Assembly (NCBI GenBank): GCA_024654345.1
Contig: JANLIN010000089.1
Coordinates: 1-15,870, forward strand
DNA length: 15,870 bases
Origin: Candidatus Komeilibacteria bacterium
GTDB lineage: Bacteria > Patescibacteriota > Patescibacteriia > UBA1558
Direction: 5' to 3'
Shown here: positions 1 to 6,974 of the stretch, piece by piece
How the letters are laid out: the number at the start of each line of letters is the position of its first letter
Position numbering within the stretch: position 1 is the first letter of the stretch
Notes under the pieces: generated by a model
The model's input: the letters and a program-made list of their open reading frames with translations, nothing else
Database searches by the model: none
Told to the model about the DNA's origin: nothing
Made by a program: the position numbers and the translations under genes

Positions 1-2
1 TT

Positions 3-491
3 CTATTTAGAAGCCCGGACACCTCCGGATTTTCCGGTTCGTCCAGCCACCTCCTGCCTCAGCCACCTATAAAATTCGACGGCGATCCGTTAGTAAAAAT
101 ATCAGCTTACAATCTCCTTCCAAATCACTATCATCTCTGTTTAGAGCAGTTAGTGGACAAAGGTATTACTATTTTTATGCGCCGCTTACTAACCGGTTAC
201 ACAAATTATTTTAATTTCCGCTACCAGCGTGCTGGCTACTTATTTTCCAGCCGCTTCAAAGCAAAACTCCTCCATAAGGATGAATATCTACAATGGGCTC
301 AGATATATATTGCTCATAATCATACGATCCACCTAGGATCAGGTAGCAAAAGTTGGCCGTGGAGTAGTGTTTCCCAGCCTAATATTCTCAACTCAGAAAA
401 CAGTGCAAAATGGGACAGTGAAACTATCGAGTATGTGATAAAAGGCTCGCGCGATCGAAAAAAATATAGCAAATACAAGTTAGAGATCTAA
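3..491 (+). CDS. REP-associated tyrosine (Y1/HUH) transposase, N-terminus cut by window edge
   Basis: The reading frame is open from the left edge, giving 162 residues of a protein that begins outside the window. Around 120-137 it encodes LLPNHYHLCL, which matches the His-hydrophobic-His metal-binding motif (usually LMPNHFHLLL) of Y1 single-strand transposases. Downstream come the family's usual blocks: GYTNYFNFRYQ with candidate catalytic tyrosines, GYLFSSRFKAKLL, a YIAHNH segment where relatives usually have YIHLNP, and WPWSSV. A GTG at 153 could be taken as a start, but it would drop the HUH motif, so the longer frame is preferred. Family members of this type nick and join single-stranded DNA at hairpins and are linked to REP palindromes. 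The first 30 codons (LFRSPDTSGF onward) are poorly conserved. The 3' end overlaps the end of tmk by 12 bases. Whether it is intact cannot be judged here. Confidence 0.85.
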   Translation, partial: LFRSPDTSGFSGSSSHLLPQPPIKFDGDPLVKISAYNLLPNHYHLCLEQLVDKGITIFMRRLLTGYTNYFNFRYQRAGYLFSSRFKAKLLHKDEYLQWAQIYIAHNHTIHLGSGSKSWPWSSVSQPNILNSENSAKWDSETIEYVIKGSRDRKKYSKYKLEI

Positions 492-1091
492 TACACCCCT
501 TACCTCCTCCCAAACCTGGTGATGAATGACATCTATAGATTGACTACCATCCACAATTTTAATTCCTTTCCAGTCAGACAAAACCTGGTCATAAGCACTG
601 GCAATTTTCTCCAATTTTTCTTGCTTTTCAAAGTAATCCACGCCCTTACCACGTCCTTTTATTCGTGTCACCGCCTCAGAGGCGGGCAGGCGGAGATAAA
701 AAGTCAAATCAGGCACCGGTAGGTCCGCATGCCACTTTTTCATTAGCTCATAATCAACGCCAAAAGCCTTTCCGAAGGCAAACGTAGAAAACATATAGCG
801 ATTTTCCACCACAATCGCACCGGCTGACAAATTCGGTTTTATAAAGCGGTCAACGTGCCAATGTCGATCGTGAACATATAATTGCTGCATCTCAGTGGCC
901 GACGGGGCCGCCTCTTCATGTCTCAAGATCCTCCTGATCCTAAGTCCGTACTCCGAATCATAGGTAGGCTCCAATCCCACGAAAAACTGCTTTCCCGCAT
1001 TTTGCAACTTCGCCGTTAGCAGTGAAATCTGTGTGTCCTTGCCACAACCGTCTATACCTTCAAAATTGATAAATACACCTTTTCTAGTCAT
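480..1091 (-). CDS. tmk: Thymidylate kinase (dTMP kinase)
   Basis: This 203-residue protein phosphorylates dTMP to dTDP with ATP, the last dedicated step to dTTP. The P-loop is FEGIDGCGKDT at residues 10-20, followed by the EPTYDSEYG segment (41-49), DRHWHV (75-80), and the lid-like stretch RIKGRGKGVDYFEKQ near 143-157. Length is normal for the family. The usual DRYxxSxxAYQ motif reads ENRYMFSTFAFGK here (96-108), so the Asp before Arg is Asn and the Tyr-Gln pair is Phe-Gly. This suggests a divergent lineage-specific version or altered nucleotide preference. The start overlaps the end of gatB by 8 bases (ATGACTAG), implying translational coupling as last gene of the dTTP operon. The stop lies within the convergent transposase gene and no terminator hairpin separates them. 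Confidence 0.9.
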   Translation of the reverse strand: MTRKGVFINFEGIDGCGKDTQISLLTAKLQNAGKQFFVGLEPTYDSEYGLRIRRILRHEEAAPSATEMQQLYVHDRHWHVDRFIKPNLSAGAIVVENRYMFSTFAFGKAFGVDYELMKKWHADLPVPDLTFYLRLPASEAVTRIKGRGKGVDYFEKQEKLEKIASAYDQVLSDWKGIKIVDGSQSIDVIHHQVWEEVRGVLDL

Positions 1092-2580
1092 CTATTTTGC
1101 TTTTAATAGCCGTGGCGGCTTCTCCCGCATCGGCCTTACCCTTGGTTAGTTTCATTACCTGCCCGATCAGGAATTGTAATACCACTTCTTTACCGGCGCG
1201 ATATAGCTCAACTTGCTCAGGATTGGCCTCGACTACCAGATTTACGTATTTCTCCAGTTCTTCACCGGCTTCAACAACTCCTATATCCTCCGTTTCCATC
1301 ACGTGGGTGGGATCAGATCCGTTGGTAATCATAGCCGCCAATACCCTTTGTGCCGCCGCTTTATTTAATTTATTTCGGTAAACTAAGGTAATAAATTCAG
1401 CCAGATTCTCAGCGGTTATCGGTTTATCAGAAAGGTCCTTTTTTTGTTCCTTCAGTAAACGGAAAACATCGTTGATAAGCCAGTTAGCCGCTAATTTCAC
1501 GACTTTCTTTTTATTATTCTCCCAGATATCCTCATGTTCACCGCCAATTTCCGACTCCAACCAGGCTCGTAACTCACTTATAACCTTTTCAAAAAAGTCT
1601 GCTGTGAATTTGTCATCTACCAAGATAGTAGTATCACTGACTTTAAGTTCAAACTGCTCTTGGAAACGTTTGATTTTCTCATAAGGCAACTCCACCAGCT
1701 GGTCTCTGATCGCCTTTATATGTCCGCTGGTAATCTCAAACGATGGCAAATCCGGTTCCGGAAAATAACGATAGTCAGATGACTCCTCCTTTTCTCTCTG
1801 TAGGTAAGTCTCACCACTGATGGCGTCAAAACCACGTGTTGATTGATAGGCCGGTGCCTCACCCGCCAGCCATAGTTGTTTTTGTCTGTCTATTTCAAAA
1901 ACAAGTGCTTTCTCAACGAATCGAAAAGAATTGATATTCTTAATCTCTGTTTTCGGATACAATTTATTCTCACCGCTAGGACGCAATGATATATTGGCGT
2001 CGCAACGCAGATGACCTTTCTCCATATCCGCGTCAGAAATATCCAAGTAGCGAGCAATCTGACGTATAGTTTGCATATACAGTTTTGCCTCCTCCGGCGT
2101 ATGCAGGTCGGGTTTGGATACGATTTCTACCAGCGGTGTGCCGGATCGGTTATAATCAACTAGGGTTTTATCAGCCGCATGAATATTTTTGGCGGCGTCT
2201 TCTTCCAAGTGTAATCTTTCTATTCCAATCTGTCTTTCCTGACCGTTCACAGTGATAATCAAATGTCCTTCACGTCCTATCGGTTCGTCATATTGACTTA
2301 TCTGATATCCCTTGGGTAAGTCAGGATAAAAATAGTTCTTCCGATCAAATTTTGTATGTTCAGCTATCTCCATATTCAAAGCTAAGGACATCAAAATCGC
2401 CCAGTCAAAGGCTTGTTTATTCATGACCGGGAGTGTACCGGGATGGCCCATACATATGGGACAAACAGTGGTGTTGGGAGATTTGTCCTCTCCATCATTG
2501 GCACAGCCGCAAAAGAGCTTTGATTTTGTTCTCAATTGAAGATGCACCTCAAGCCCGATAATAGCCTCAAAATTATTCAT
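1084..2580 (-). CDS. gatB: Asp-tRNA(Asn)/Glu-tRNA(Gln) amidotransferase subunit B
   Basis: GatB is the subunit of the GatCAB complex that binds mischarged tRNA and activates it for amidation, making Gln-tRNA(Gln) and/or Asn-tRNA(Asn). The 498-residue protein starts with the canonical MNNFEAIIGLEVHLQL. It has a zinc site at Cys24, Cys26, Cys40 and Cys43 (FCGC...CPIC), the GHPGTLPVMN segment, YFYPDLPKGYQISQ, and a C-terminal YqeY-like tail ending GKADAGEAATAIKSKI. The open frame continues 57 codons further upstream, but that stretch overlaps the preceding gene and does not look like GatB, so ATG at 2580 is chosen; it lies one base after the stop of the neighbour. gatA and gatC are not in the window. 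Its place among dTTP genes probably reflects operon packing rather than a shared pathway. Confidence 0.95.
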   Translation of the reverse strand: MNNFEAIIGLEVHLQLRTKSKLFCGCANDGEDKSPNTTVCPICMGHPGTLPVMNKQAFDWAILMSLALNMEIAEHTKFDRKNYFYPDLPKGYQISQYDEPIGREGHLIITVNGQERQIGIERLHLEEDAAKNIHAADKTLVDYNRSGTPLVEIVSKPDLHTPEEAKLYMQTIRQIARYLDISDADMEKGHLRCDANISLRPSGENKLYPKTEIKNINSFRFVEKALVFEIDRQKQLWLAGEAPAYQSTRGFDAISGETYLQREKEESSDYRYFPEPDLPSFEITSGHIKAIRDQLVELPYEKIKRFQEQFELKVSDTTILVDDKFTADFFEKVISELRAWLESEIGGEHEDIWENNKKKVVKLAANWLINDVFRLLKEQKKDLSDKPITAENLAEFITLVYRNKLNKAAAQRVLAAMITNGSDPTHVMETEDIGVVEAGEELEKYVNLVVEANPEQVELYRAGKEVVLQFLIGQVMKLTKGKADAGEAATAIKSKIDD

Positions 2581-2581
2581 A

Positions 2582-3142
2582 CTAGATTTTTTTATAAGCT
2601 TTTTTAATAGCCGCTGACCAGGTCCGTCTATAGTTCCCCAATATTTTTTTACTTTTGTCAGTTGGTCGTGCTTGTGCTCGACTTTGATCCAAAAGATGAT
2701 CAAGCTGCGTGCGAAGGTGCTTTTCCTGCGTTTCCGCGATACGACTATCAATGAGCTTGTTTAATGATATTCGCAAACCAACACCACGTATGTTATCTAA
2801 ATAAACGTTTACACCGTGGTAGCGATAACATACTCTTTTCATTTCCCACTGACAAGTCTCTTTAAAATCCAGGTTCTGCAATAATATTTGCCAATCATCA
2901 ACTTCCTCCGAATTTGAACTGACAGCCAGTCCGTACGCGTCGCCAGGCTGATTTGGCCGCCAAACAGTACTTAGTTCCGCCTCAGAAACATTGATAGAAA
3001 CTGTACCGGTAGTGGTATTGTACTCGTAAATCAAGAGTTTAGTTTCTTCAATTTTTTTTCCTTCCCGACGCAAAAAAATCAATACCTGACGATAGTCGAC
3101 AGATGCGGCTAAAAATCTTTCCACTGTAATTGGCTGTAACAT
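2582..3142 (-). CDS. Unrecognised 186-residue protein, possibly a divergent CYTH-like domain
   Basis: No family is recognised with certainty. It is soluble, with no signal peptide or membrane segment. Residues 20-57 could be paired strands (VLIFLRREG, ETKLLIYEY, TVSINVSEAEL) and residues 86-127 read ILLQNLDFKETCQWEMKR, then YRYHGVNVYLDNIRGVGLRI. That second half resembles the CYTH / triphosphate tunnel pattern: a helix ending in a short LGF-like turn, a K-R pair (102-103), then a strand with 'v.lD.v.glG'. The closing acidic pair of true CYTH enzymes (EIE) is replaced by RIS, and no clear N-terminal ExExK is seen, so activity is doubtful. The C-terminus (about 150-186) is basic. It is coupled to folA by a TAATG one-base overlap and is followed one base later by gatB, so it is expressed with the dTTP operon. 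The gene is real on packing and length; the function is open. Confidence 0.75.
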   Translation of the reverse strand: MLQPITVERFLAASVDYRQVLIFLRREGKKIEETKLLIYEYNTTTGTVSINVSEAELSTVWRPNQPGDAYGLAVSSNSEEVDDWQILLQNLDFKETCQWEMKRVCYRYHGVNVYLDNIRGVGLRISLNKLIDSRIAETQEKHLRTQLDHLLDQSRAQARPTDKSKKILGNYRRTWSAAIKKAYKKI

Positions 3143-3627
3143 TATCTTTCTAGGGTTAGAAAAGTCAATTTTATACCATTCTCCTCTTCTTCTCTCTGGT
3201 CAATAACGCGATCAAACATATCATAGGCGGGGAAAAAAGTATCAGCTCCGTAATCACCATCCACCACGGTCAGATAAAGACGATCAGCTAGATCCATTGT
3301 TTGAGAATATATTTGACCCCCACCAATAATGAATATCTCTTCCTCTTCGCGACGACTCGCCTCTTCCAGACTTTCTTCCAATGTCTTAACAACCATTACG
3401 TTATCCAACACATTCACCGGTCGCCTACTTAAAACAATATTCACTCGCTCCGGCAGTGGTTTCCCGATCGACTCATACGTTTTGCGGCCCATGATAATAG
3501 TGTGACCGGTGGTCAATTTTTTAAATCTTTGCAGATCAGTTTTGATGTGCCATAAAAGCTTATTATCTCTGCCTAAACCGCGATTGTTATCGATCGCGGC
3601 GATTATGCTTATACGAGGAATTGTCAT
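3142..3627 (-). CDS. folA: Dihydrofolate reductase
   Basis: The enzyme reduces dihydrofolate to tetrahydrofolate with NADPH, regenerating the cofactor oxidised by thymidylate synthase. All hallmarks are visible in 161 residues: SIIAAIDNNRGLG (8-19), LLWHIKTDLQRFKKLT with Trp26 and the catalytic acid Asp31 (equivalent to E. coli Trp22/Asp27), the NADPH-binding IMGRKTYESIGKPLP (45-59), and IIGGGQIYSQ (100-109). Length matches the E. coli enzyme (159). It begins inside the stop of thyA (ATGA, 3624-3627) and ends in a TAATG overlap with the next gene, the usual thyA-folA pairing. No Shine-Dalgarno precedes the start, so translation probably depends on coupling. Confidence 0.97.
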   Translation of the reverse strand: MTIPRISIIAAIDNNRGLGRDNKLLWHIKTDLQRFKKLTTGHTIIMGRKTYESIGKPLPERVNIVLSRRPVNVLDNVMVVKTLEESLEEASRREEEEIFIIGGGQIYSQTMDLADRLYLTVVDGDYGADTFFPAYDMFDRVIDQREEEENGIKLTFLTLER

Positions 3628-4520
3628 ACAGCGATTGGTGCTTTAATAGGGGGATGAGGATCATAACCGATTAATTCAAAATCTTCGTATTTAAAGTCCT
3701 CAATTTTTTTCACATTAGAATTTATTTTCATCACTGGCAGGGAACGCGGCTCACGACTTAACTGCTCCTTCACCTGTTCATTATGATTTTTATAAATATG
3801 CGTATCTCCCAATGTATGAATAAACTCCCCCGGCTTGAGCCCCACGACTTGAGCTATCATCATTGTCAACAAGGAGTAAGAGGCAATATTGAAAGGTACT
3901 CCCAGTAATGTATCGGCGCTGCGCTGATACATCTGACAACTCAGACGACCATTAGCCACGTAAAACTGATATAAGCAGTGACACGGTGGCAATAGCATGT
4001 TATCCACCTCTTTGGGATTCCACGCGCTAACGATCAAACGTCTGTCATTAGGCTTTGCTTTGATCCTCTCGATAACATTCCCGAGCTGATCCACACCTTC
4101 AAAGTCCCGCCATTGCTTACCGTAGCCGGGTCCGATACTTCCCCACTGTCGGGCAAAATCTTCATCATTCTTGATTTTTTCCACAAATTCATCCCGCTTT
4201 TCCTTCCACTCTTCACTATATTTGGGATATGTTGTTTCCAGATCATTGGCGCGTAAATAATTCTGGTACGGCCACTCATTCCATATTTTGACATCGTTCT
4301 GTACTAGATAACGAATATTGGTATCACCCCGCACAAACCAAATAAGCTCGTGGATAATAGCTTTGATATGCACCTTCTTGGTCGTTAACAAAGGAAAGCC
4401 TTTCTGTAAATCAAAACGCATCTGATAACCAAAAATACTCCGTGTGCCCACGCCAGTACGATCATCCTTATCCACCCCCTCCTCCATAATGGTCTTCAGT
4501 AAATCTAAATACTGTTTCAT
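3624..4520 (-). CDS. thyA: Thymidylate synthase (folate-dependent)
   Basis: ThyA methylates dUMP to dTMP using methylene-tetrahydrofolate, releasing dihydrofolate for the adjacent folA product. In 298 residues it shows DDRTGVGTRS with the phosphate-binding Arg21, IHELIWFVRGDTN (56-68), the second-subunit arginines in NDRRLIVSAWNP (158-169), the catalytic Cys180 in LPPCHCLYQFYV, QRSADTLLGVPFNIASY (199-215), and a C-terminal APIAV ending as in active enzymes. An insertion around residues 86-125 (YQNYLRANDLE to KNDEDFARQW) makes it longer than the E. coli enzyme (264) and resembles the longer Lactobacillus-type form. The 30-base gap before it is AT-rich with no ribosome-binding site. The ATG at 4520 is the only sensible start (MKQYLDLL). 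Confidence 0.97.
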   Translation of the reverse strand: MKQYLDLLKTIMEEGVDKDDRTGVGTRSIFGYQMRFDLQKGFPLLTTKKVHIKAIIHELIWFVRGDTNIRYLVQNDVKIWNEWPYQNYLRANDLETTYPKYSEEWKEKRDEFVEKIKNDEDFARQWGSIGPGYGKQWRDFEGVDQLGNVIERIKAKPNDRRLIVSAWNPKEVDNMLLPPCHCLYQFYVANGRLSCQMYQRSADTLLGVPFNIASYSLLTMMIAQVVGLKPGEFIHTLGDTHIYKNHNEQVKEQLSREPRSLPVMKINSNVKKIEDFKYEDFELIGYDPHPPIKAPIAV

Positions 4521-4550
4521 AGGAGTAAGTATTATTAATAATAATTTTAT

Positions 4551-4973
4551 CTAACGTCCAGTACTAGCAAAGCGCGCTTCACCCCTCTCGGTACTATCCA
4601 AATCATCGACCGGCACAATATCCGGATTGACTATGGGTTGGATAATCATTTGTGCCACTCGATCGTCTTTTTGGACTTTATAGTCCTGGTCAGTGGTATT
4701 GAAAAGCACTATCATTATTTCTCCTCGATAATTGGAGTCTATCACACCCGCTAGGATGGTCAGACCGTAATTGGCGGCCAGACCGCTTCTATCCCAGATC
4801 AAGCCGCCATAACCGATCGGAATCGCCACCGCTATACCCGTGGAAATTATTGTCCTCTGTCCAGCCGCCACCGTCTTGGTTTCACAGCTATAGATATCCA
4901 AAGCAATGTCGCCCGCTCTTTTATACTGCGGCACTGTCGCCGCCGGATGCAATTTTTTTATCGGTAGTTTCAC
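4551..4973 (-). CDS. dut: dUTP diphosphatase (dUTPase)
   Basis: This enzyme hydrolyses dUTP to dUMP, keeping uracil out of DNA and supplying ThyA. The 140 residues carry the five trimeric-dUTPase motifs in order: AGDIALDIYS (20-29), DRSGLA (61-66; most relatives have PRSGLA), GVIDSNYRGEI (76-86) with catalytic Asp79, DDRVAQMII (103-111), and RGEARFASTGR (130-140). The last motif departs from the usual RGxGGFGSTG but keeps the stacking Phe135. The protein stops immediately after the fifth motif. The start is GTG, overlapping the upstream kinase stop as GTGA (4970-4973), which argues that the overlap fixes the start and that translation is coupled. Confidence 0.95.
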   Translation of the reverse strand: MKLPIKKLHPAATVPQYKRAGDIALDIYSCETKTVAAGQRTIISTGIAVAIPIGYGGLIWDRSGLAANYGLTILAGVIDSNYRGEIMIVLFNTTDQDYKVQKDDRVAQMIIQPIVNPDIVPVDDLDSTERGEARFASTGR

Positions 4974-5551
4974 GCTATTATTTTATTATATACCTCCGTG
5001 ATTTTTAATTTTAGCTCGACGATAGTGCCTTCATTCACAATGGTGAAATCAGCCATCGCGATCGGTCCGGCTTTTTCAATTTTTTCTATCTCCGCGAAAT
5101 CGCGTGATCTCGCCTCGGCTGGTGAAAAAGAACGATACAATTTCTTGGGGTCCTCCCCGTGACGTTGCGCTCGCCCATCCAAGCGCGCGTAGCGCGTTGC
5201 CGGCGAAGCATAGACCGCCACTACCACCATAGTATCACCATATTTGTCTTTCAAAAATTTGTACTCCGACCAACTATACAATCCATCCCCCAGCACCGAG
5301 CCTTGTTGGAGAGCGGCGTCAAACTTGGGAATATTCAAAATTGCGTAAGCAGCCGGCCCGTGGACTTCACGAAACTCCTCTCGAATGGGTCGTTCATTTG
5401 CCTCATTGGCTTCCAGTCCGCGGCGAGCCACCTCATCGAGAGTGATCTGACCGAAACGAATGTAAGAAAATCCCTGATCGGTAAAGTACTTAGCGACTTC
5501 ACTCTTGCCGGCACCACACATCCCCACTAACCAAACAAATTTATTGCTCAT
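4970..5551 (-). CDS. P-loop nucleotide kinase-like protein (UPF0200 / dephospho-CoA kinase-like), substrate unknown
   Basis: The 193-residue protein opens with VWLVGMCGAGKSEVAKYF, a Walker A P-loop at residues 10-17 (Lys16, Ser17). Then come SYIRFGQITLDEVARRGLE, IREEFREVHGPAAYA, a GDGLYSWSEYKFL segment in the place of the second strand, VVVAVYASPATRYARL, a basic stretch with RAQRHGEDP, and ADFTIVNEGT near the C-terminus. This order resembles archaeal UPF0200 proteins and other AAA_18 / dephospho-CoA kinase-like kinases rather than any standard cytidylate, guanylate or thymidylate kinase. Placed between dCMP deaminase (ATGA overlap, 5548-5551) and dut (GTGA overlap), it probably acts on a nucleotide or nucleoside, for example making dCMP or another monophosphate; that is inference. 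A CoaE-type role cannot be excluded, but the family motifs of CoaE are not clear. Confidence 0.8.
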   Translation of the reverse strand: MSNKFVWLVGMCGAGKSEVAKYFTDQGFSYIRFGQITLDEVARRGLEANEANERPIREEFREVHGPAAYAILNIPKFDAALQQGSVLGDGLYSWSEYKFLKDKYGDTMVVVAVYASPATRYARLDGRAQRHGEDPKKLYRSFSPAEARSRDFAEIEKIEKAGPIAMADFTIVNEGTIVELKLKITEVYNKIIA

Positions 5552-6042
5552 GATTCAATTTTTTTTAAAGGCTGCCAAGTTATCATAAATTCCGGCTCAT
5601 ACTGACGATATTTGACCCCGGCCTTATCAAGCAATTTTCTGGCCGCCTGCCAAACCGGCTCATCGTGATATTTGTCAGATGCATAGACAACCTCTTTGAT
5701 TCCATTCTGAATCAAGGTTTTGCAACATTCATTGCAGGGGAAAAGAGTGCAGTAAACCGCGCAGTCAACCGTGTCCTTATTGGCGTTATAAACAGCGTTT
5801 TCCTCGGCATGGACCACATAAGCATACTTAGTCGTCACAAAATCACCCTCTCTCTCCCAAGGGAAGTCATCTTCCGCCACTCCTCGTACCCACCCATTAT
5901 AACCCAAACCGACGACAATTTTATGGGGGTCAACTAAAACCGCACCCGCTTGTGTGCTCGGATCCTTGGAGCGTAAAGAAATCAAGTGCGCCATCTGCAT
6001 AAATGTCTCATCCCAGCTCAATAGTTGGTGATTTTTTTCCAT
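5548..6042 (-). CDS. Deoxycytidylate (dCMP) deaminase
   Basis: The enzyme converts dCMP to dUMP, the substrate of ThyA. The 164-residue protein has the cytidine-deaminase-type zinc site: His78 and the proton-shuttle Glu80 in HAEENAVY, and Cys103 and Cys106 in PCNECCK. N-terminal blocks also fit the dCMP deaminase family: SWDETFMQMAHLISLRSKD, TQAGAVLVD, and GYNGWVRGV (47-55). EREGDFVTTKYAY just before the HAE motif fits dCMP deaminases better than ComE- or tRNA-type deaminases. It is the first gene of the dTTP operon, preceded by a plausible promoter (6069-6097) and coupled to the next gene by ATGA. No ribosome-binding site lies close to the ATG (the nearest purine run, GAAAGGG, is about 20 bases away). 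Confidence 0.93.
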   Translation of the reverse strand: MEKNHQLLSWDETFMQMAHLISLRSKDPSTQAGAVLVDPHKIVVGLGYNGWVRGVAEDDFPWEREGDFVTTKYAYVVHAEENAVYNANKDTVDCAVYCTLFPCNECCKTLIQNGIKEVVYASDKYHDEPVWQAARKLLDKAGVKYRQYEPEFMITWQPLKKIES

Positions 6043-6068
6043 TGTTTTGCTTTAAAAATATCCCTTTC

Positions 6069-6097
6069 ATTTTAGCAGAATTATGCCTATTTATAAA
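6069..6097 (-). promoter_or_regulatory. Putative promoter of the dTTP operon (extended -10)
   Basis: Read on the minus strand, TGCTAAAAT ends at 6069: an extended -10 with TG, one base, then TAAAAT (6069-6074). A weak -35, TTTATA (6092-6097), sits exactly 17 bases upstream. Transcription would begin about 6062, giving a leader near 20 bases before the dCMP deaminase ATG. The same TGCTAAAAT nonamer precedes the glycosyltransferase cluster at 10007-10015. Confidence 0.45.
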
Positions 6098-6148
6098 GGG
6101 CAAAGCCCATAAGTACCCGAGGCACTTGCAAGTGCCTCGGGTACTTAT
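6098..6148 (-). terminator. Perfect 40-base palindrome and small hairpin after rplA, probable terminator
   Basis: A perfect palindrome spans 6109-6148; each arm contains AAGTACCCGAGGCACTT or its complement, so the transcript forms a very stable stem with almost no loop. It lies 18 bases past the rplA stop on the minus strand. Beyond it, a second short hairpin GGGC-TTT-GCCC (6098-6108) is followed by TTTATAAAT. The long stem lacks an immediate U-run in the rplA direction, so it is either an atypical terminator, an RNA-end protector, or a REP-like element. It separates the ribosomal block from the dTTP operon promoter. Confidence 0.55.
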
Positions 6149-6166
6149 TTGTCTATTTCTCTTTCT

Positions 6167-6841
6167 CTAAAGCTGCAACTGCACGCTCGGTCCCATCGTT
6201 GAGGTCAGATAGACAGCTCGTATAAAACTACCTTTAACACCGTCCGGCTTCATCTTTTTCAGTTCGTCCATAAAGACAGTGACATTTTCTACCAACTTAT
6301 CTTCCGCGAAGGAAATTCTTCCCACCGGCGCGTGTAGATTACCAGTGGCATCCGTTTTTAAGGAAAGCAATCCTTGCTGTAAGTCCGTCACCATTTTTTT
6401 GATATCGGTGGTGATAGTCCCAGCCTTGGGGTTGGGCATCAAACCTTTTTGCCCCAATGTTTTGGCAATCACGGCGAGCTTCGACATCATATCTGGAGTA
6501 GCCACCGCGACGTCAAAATCAGTCTTACCATCTTTTTTTATTTGCGCGATCAGATCTTCCCCACCAACCAAAACAGCGCCGGCCTCCTTGGCGTCTTTTT
6601 CCTTCTCAGCCCCGACAAAGGCAGCTACTCGCTTGGTTTTACCTGTGCCATAAGGTAATTTGATAGTTCCCCGCACCATTTGATCTGACTTCTTGACATC
6701 GATACCGAGACGAACATGAATCTCCACCGCCGCATCAAACTTAACTTGCCCGGTTTCTTTTACCAGTTTAACCGCTTCTGGCAAATCGTATTTTTCCTGG
6801 ACATTTATTTTTGCCTTAGCAACCTTCATTCTTTTTGACAT
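6167..6841 (-). CDS. rplA: 50S ribosomal protein L1 (uL1)
   Basis: L1 forms the mobile stalk at the ribosomal E site and helps release deacylated tRNA; in many bacteria it also represses its own mRNA. The 224-residue protein starts MSKRMKVAKAKINVQEKYDL and contains GTIKLPYGTGKTKRVAAF, the signature GQKGLMPNPKAGTIT, and ends SFIRAVYLTSTMGPSVQLQL. The open frame extends 41 codons further upstream, but that part has no L1 similarity; the chosen ATG at 6841 has the best Shine-Dalgarno in the window (AAAGGA, about 8 bases away). A gene and a 133-base leader separate it from rplK, whereas the two are normally adjacent. rplJ and rplL do not follow. Confidence 0.96.
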   Translation of the reverse strand: MSKRMKVAKAKINVQEKYDLPEAVKLVKETGQVKFDAAVEIHVRLGIDVKKSDQMVRGTIKLPYGTGKTKRVAAFVGAEKEKDAKEAGAVLVGGEDLIAQIKKDGKTDFDVAVATPDMMSKLAVIAKTLGQKGLMPNPKAGTITTDIKKMVTDLQQGLLSLKTDATGNLHAPVGRISFAEDKLVENVTVFMDELKKMKPDGVKGSFIRAVYLTSTMGPSVQLQL

Positions 6842-6974
6842 ATAATTTTCCTTTCGTGGTGCAAACCTTCGCTGACGAAGCAGATCGAAGTCCCACGTAT
6901 TATGGTCTCGGGCCGAAGAGCGAGTCATCAAGTCACAATACCTGACAGCTATCCTTACAACCAAAAACCTTGAA
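6842..6974 (-). promoter_or_regulatory. 133-base rplA leader with small hairpins
   Basis: This is the longest gap inside the ribosomal block. On the minus strand it ends with a clear Shine-Dalgarno (GAAAGGAAAATTAT before ATG). Upstream is a CTTCG-TCAG-CGAAG hairpin (about 6868-6881) and a looser CTCG...CGAG pairing around 6913-6930, with CATAAT as a possible -10. L1 often binds such leaders for autoregulation, but I cannot show the specific L1-binding fold. No tRNA or small gene is visible. Confidence 0.35.

Noticed and set aside
9..20. AGAAGCCCGGAC shared with the palindrome arm near 9957
   Set aside because: A 12-base match is expected several times by chance between positions in a 16 kb window, and the left copy is in coding sequence.
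671..685. CCGCCT-CAG-AGGCGG inverted repeat
   Set aside because: It lies inside the tmk coding frame (around LPASEAV) where the protein is conserved in pattern, so it is most likely a chance hairpin in coding sequence.
2581..2751. Upstream extension of gatB by 57 codons
   Set aside because: It overlaps the preceding gene almost entirely and has no GatB similarity; MNNFEAIIGLEV is the canonical N-terminus.
4521..4550. AT-rich ATTATTAATAATAAT before thyA as a promoter or operator
   Set aside because: It lies within the operon between dut and thyA, with no paired -35 and only a low-complexity dyad.
6842..6964. Upstream extension of rplA by 41 codons
   Set aside because: No similarity to L1, and the ATG at 6841 has a clear Shine-Dalgarno.
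6842..6974. Possible tRNA in the rplA leader because of a TTCGATC stretch
   Set aside because: No acceptor stem, T-stem pairing or anticodon arm can be formed around it.
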